The position numbers were made by a program, and so were the translations under genes. From Streptococcus pluranimalium (GTDB taxonomy: Bacteria; Bacillota; Bacilli; Lactobacillales; Streptococcaceae), in NCBI RefSeq assembly GCF_002953735.1, contig NZ_CP025536.1, forward strand, positions 998,001 to 1,062,000: 64,000 nt of DNA, read 5' to 3'. The notes below the pieces were generated by a model. That model saw only the letters and a program-made list of their open reading frames with translations, was not told where the DNA came from and searched no databases. Positions within the stretch are counted from its first letter, which is position 1; each line of letters begins with the position of its first letter. Positions 63,473-64,000 of the stretch are shown here, one piece after another.

Positions 63473-64000
63473 CACTATTTCCTACACCATCACTTAAACT
63501 TCTATTGGCTGGATCAAAAAGCAACTGCGCTTCTTGAATATCTTCTTTGATCTTTCGCATCTCCTCATCCAATTCAAGGGCAATCTTTGCAGTTATCTCC
63601 AAGCGTTGCTTGATATCATCTGGAAAATCTCCCTGATATTTATAGTTCAAGGAATGCTCTATCGTTGCCCAAAAATTCATGGCCAATGTTCTAATTTGAA
63701 TCTCTGCTAAAATCGTCTTTTGTCCATCAATCGTATCAACAGGGTATTCAACTACTACATGATACGAACGATAGCCACTTGACTTCATATGTCTAATGTA
63801 ATCTCTCTCTTGAACAACTTTTAAATCATGACGTTGTCTTAAAAGTCTTAAGACCTCATCCACATCATCAACAAACTGAACCATCACTCTGAGGCCAGCG
63901 ATGTCTTGAATATCCTGAGCAACATTCTCTAAAAGAACCCCTCGTAGAGCCATCTTTTCTTGAATACTCTCGACTGATTTGACTCGTCCAGTTACAAATT
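63447..64000 (-). CDS. relQ: Small alarmone synthetase RelQ (partial)
   Basis: The right edge cuts the N-terminus; 184 residues are visible. They start inside the RelA/SpoT synthetase domain ([16 protein letters not shown]), continue with [41 protein letters not shown] and [23 protein letters not shown], all synthetase motifs, and end with an acidic helix. No hydrolase or regulatory domains follow, which marks a stand-alone (p)ppGpp synthetase of the RelQ type, normally about 220 residues. It makes alarmone in response to cell-wall and other stress. Confidence 0.92.
   Translation of the reverse strand, partial: FVTGRVKSVESIQEKMALRGVLLENVAQDIQDIAGLRVMVQFVDDVDEVLRLLRQRHDLKVVQERDYIRHMKSSGYRSYHVVVEYPVDTIDGQKTILAEIQIRTLAMNFWATIEHSLNYKYQGDFPDDIKQRLEITAKIALELDEEMRKIKEDIQEAQLLFDPANRSLSDGVGNSDDTDEYYR

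Overview
The window reads as chromosomal DNA of a low-GC Gram-positive coccus, almost certainly a pyogenic-group Streptococcus close to S. pyogenes or S. dysgalactiae. Pointers are CiaRH, SpxA1, water-forming Nox, split CoaB/CoaC with an ECF pantothenate transporter, an MntE-type exporter, a Gls24 stress cluster and a tandem glycine riboswitch in front of an AlsT symporter. The species call rests on remembered family sequences and gene order, not on a search. No prophage, intact insertion sequence, CRISPR array, tRNA or rRNA gene was seen. Most of the window is core housekeeping DNA, with genes mainly on the minus strand.

Layout: 1-4018 holds two acetyltransferases, fhs and a lipoyl-relay pair (lipL, gcvH). 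4112-7756 (plus strand) holds coaB-coaC-panT and pgm. 7800-17696 is a tight ten-gene minus-strand run: tdk, prfA, prmC, tsaC, an acetyltransferase, glyA, a nucleoid-associated protein, a PvaA-like lysozyme and a heterodimeric ABC exporter. 17791-19261 (plus) holds a predicted small RNA or leader, a 4-OT tautomerase and a cytosolic ApbE. 19297-21132 holds a stand-alone ATP-cone protein and nox. 21513-26730 is nucleoside uptake and salvage (cdd, bmpA, nupO/P/Q). 27323-29258 holds a methyltransferase, coaA and rpsT. 29733-41030 holds ciaRH, pepN, the pst-phoU phosphate operon and rsmF. 41328-46294 holds an inositol-monophosphatase family gene, UPF0223, spxA1, ribF, truB and a DUF1858/DUF438 pair. 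46330-48290 holds a DUF2130 protein and an orphan HsdS-like half subunit. 48606-52285 holds a BusR-like regulator and the Gls24/AmaP/CsbD envelope-stress cluster with a complex leader. 52576-55067 holds pcrA and an unlisted 54-residue membrane protein. 55224-59818 (plus) holds the glycine riboswitch, two tandem alsT symporters and mntE. 59924-64000 holds a short-chain dehydrogenase, pta, a pseudouridine synthase, nadK and relQ (cut by the right edge).

Regulatory themes visible in the DNA: CcpA-type cre sites at pgm, pta and the gls24 leader (carbon control); a Rex-like palindrome on the nox -10; two promoters placed so that coaB and truB mRNAs should be leaderless; and three diverged copies of one intergenic repeat family that each begin with a hairpin. 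No wholly new defence or mobile system is evident. The less-described items are the predicted 135-nt RNA at 17826-17960, the gcvH-lipL relay pair, the repeat family, the gls24 leader and the DUF1858/DUF438 pair.
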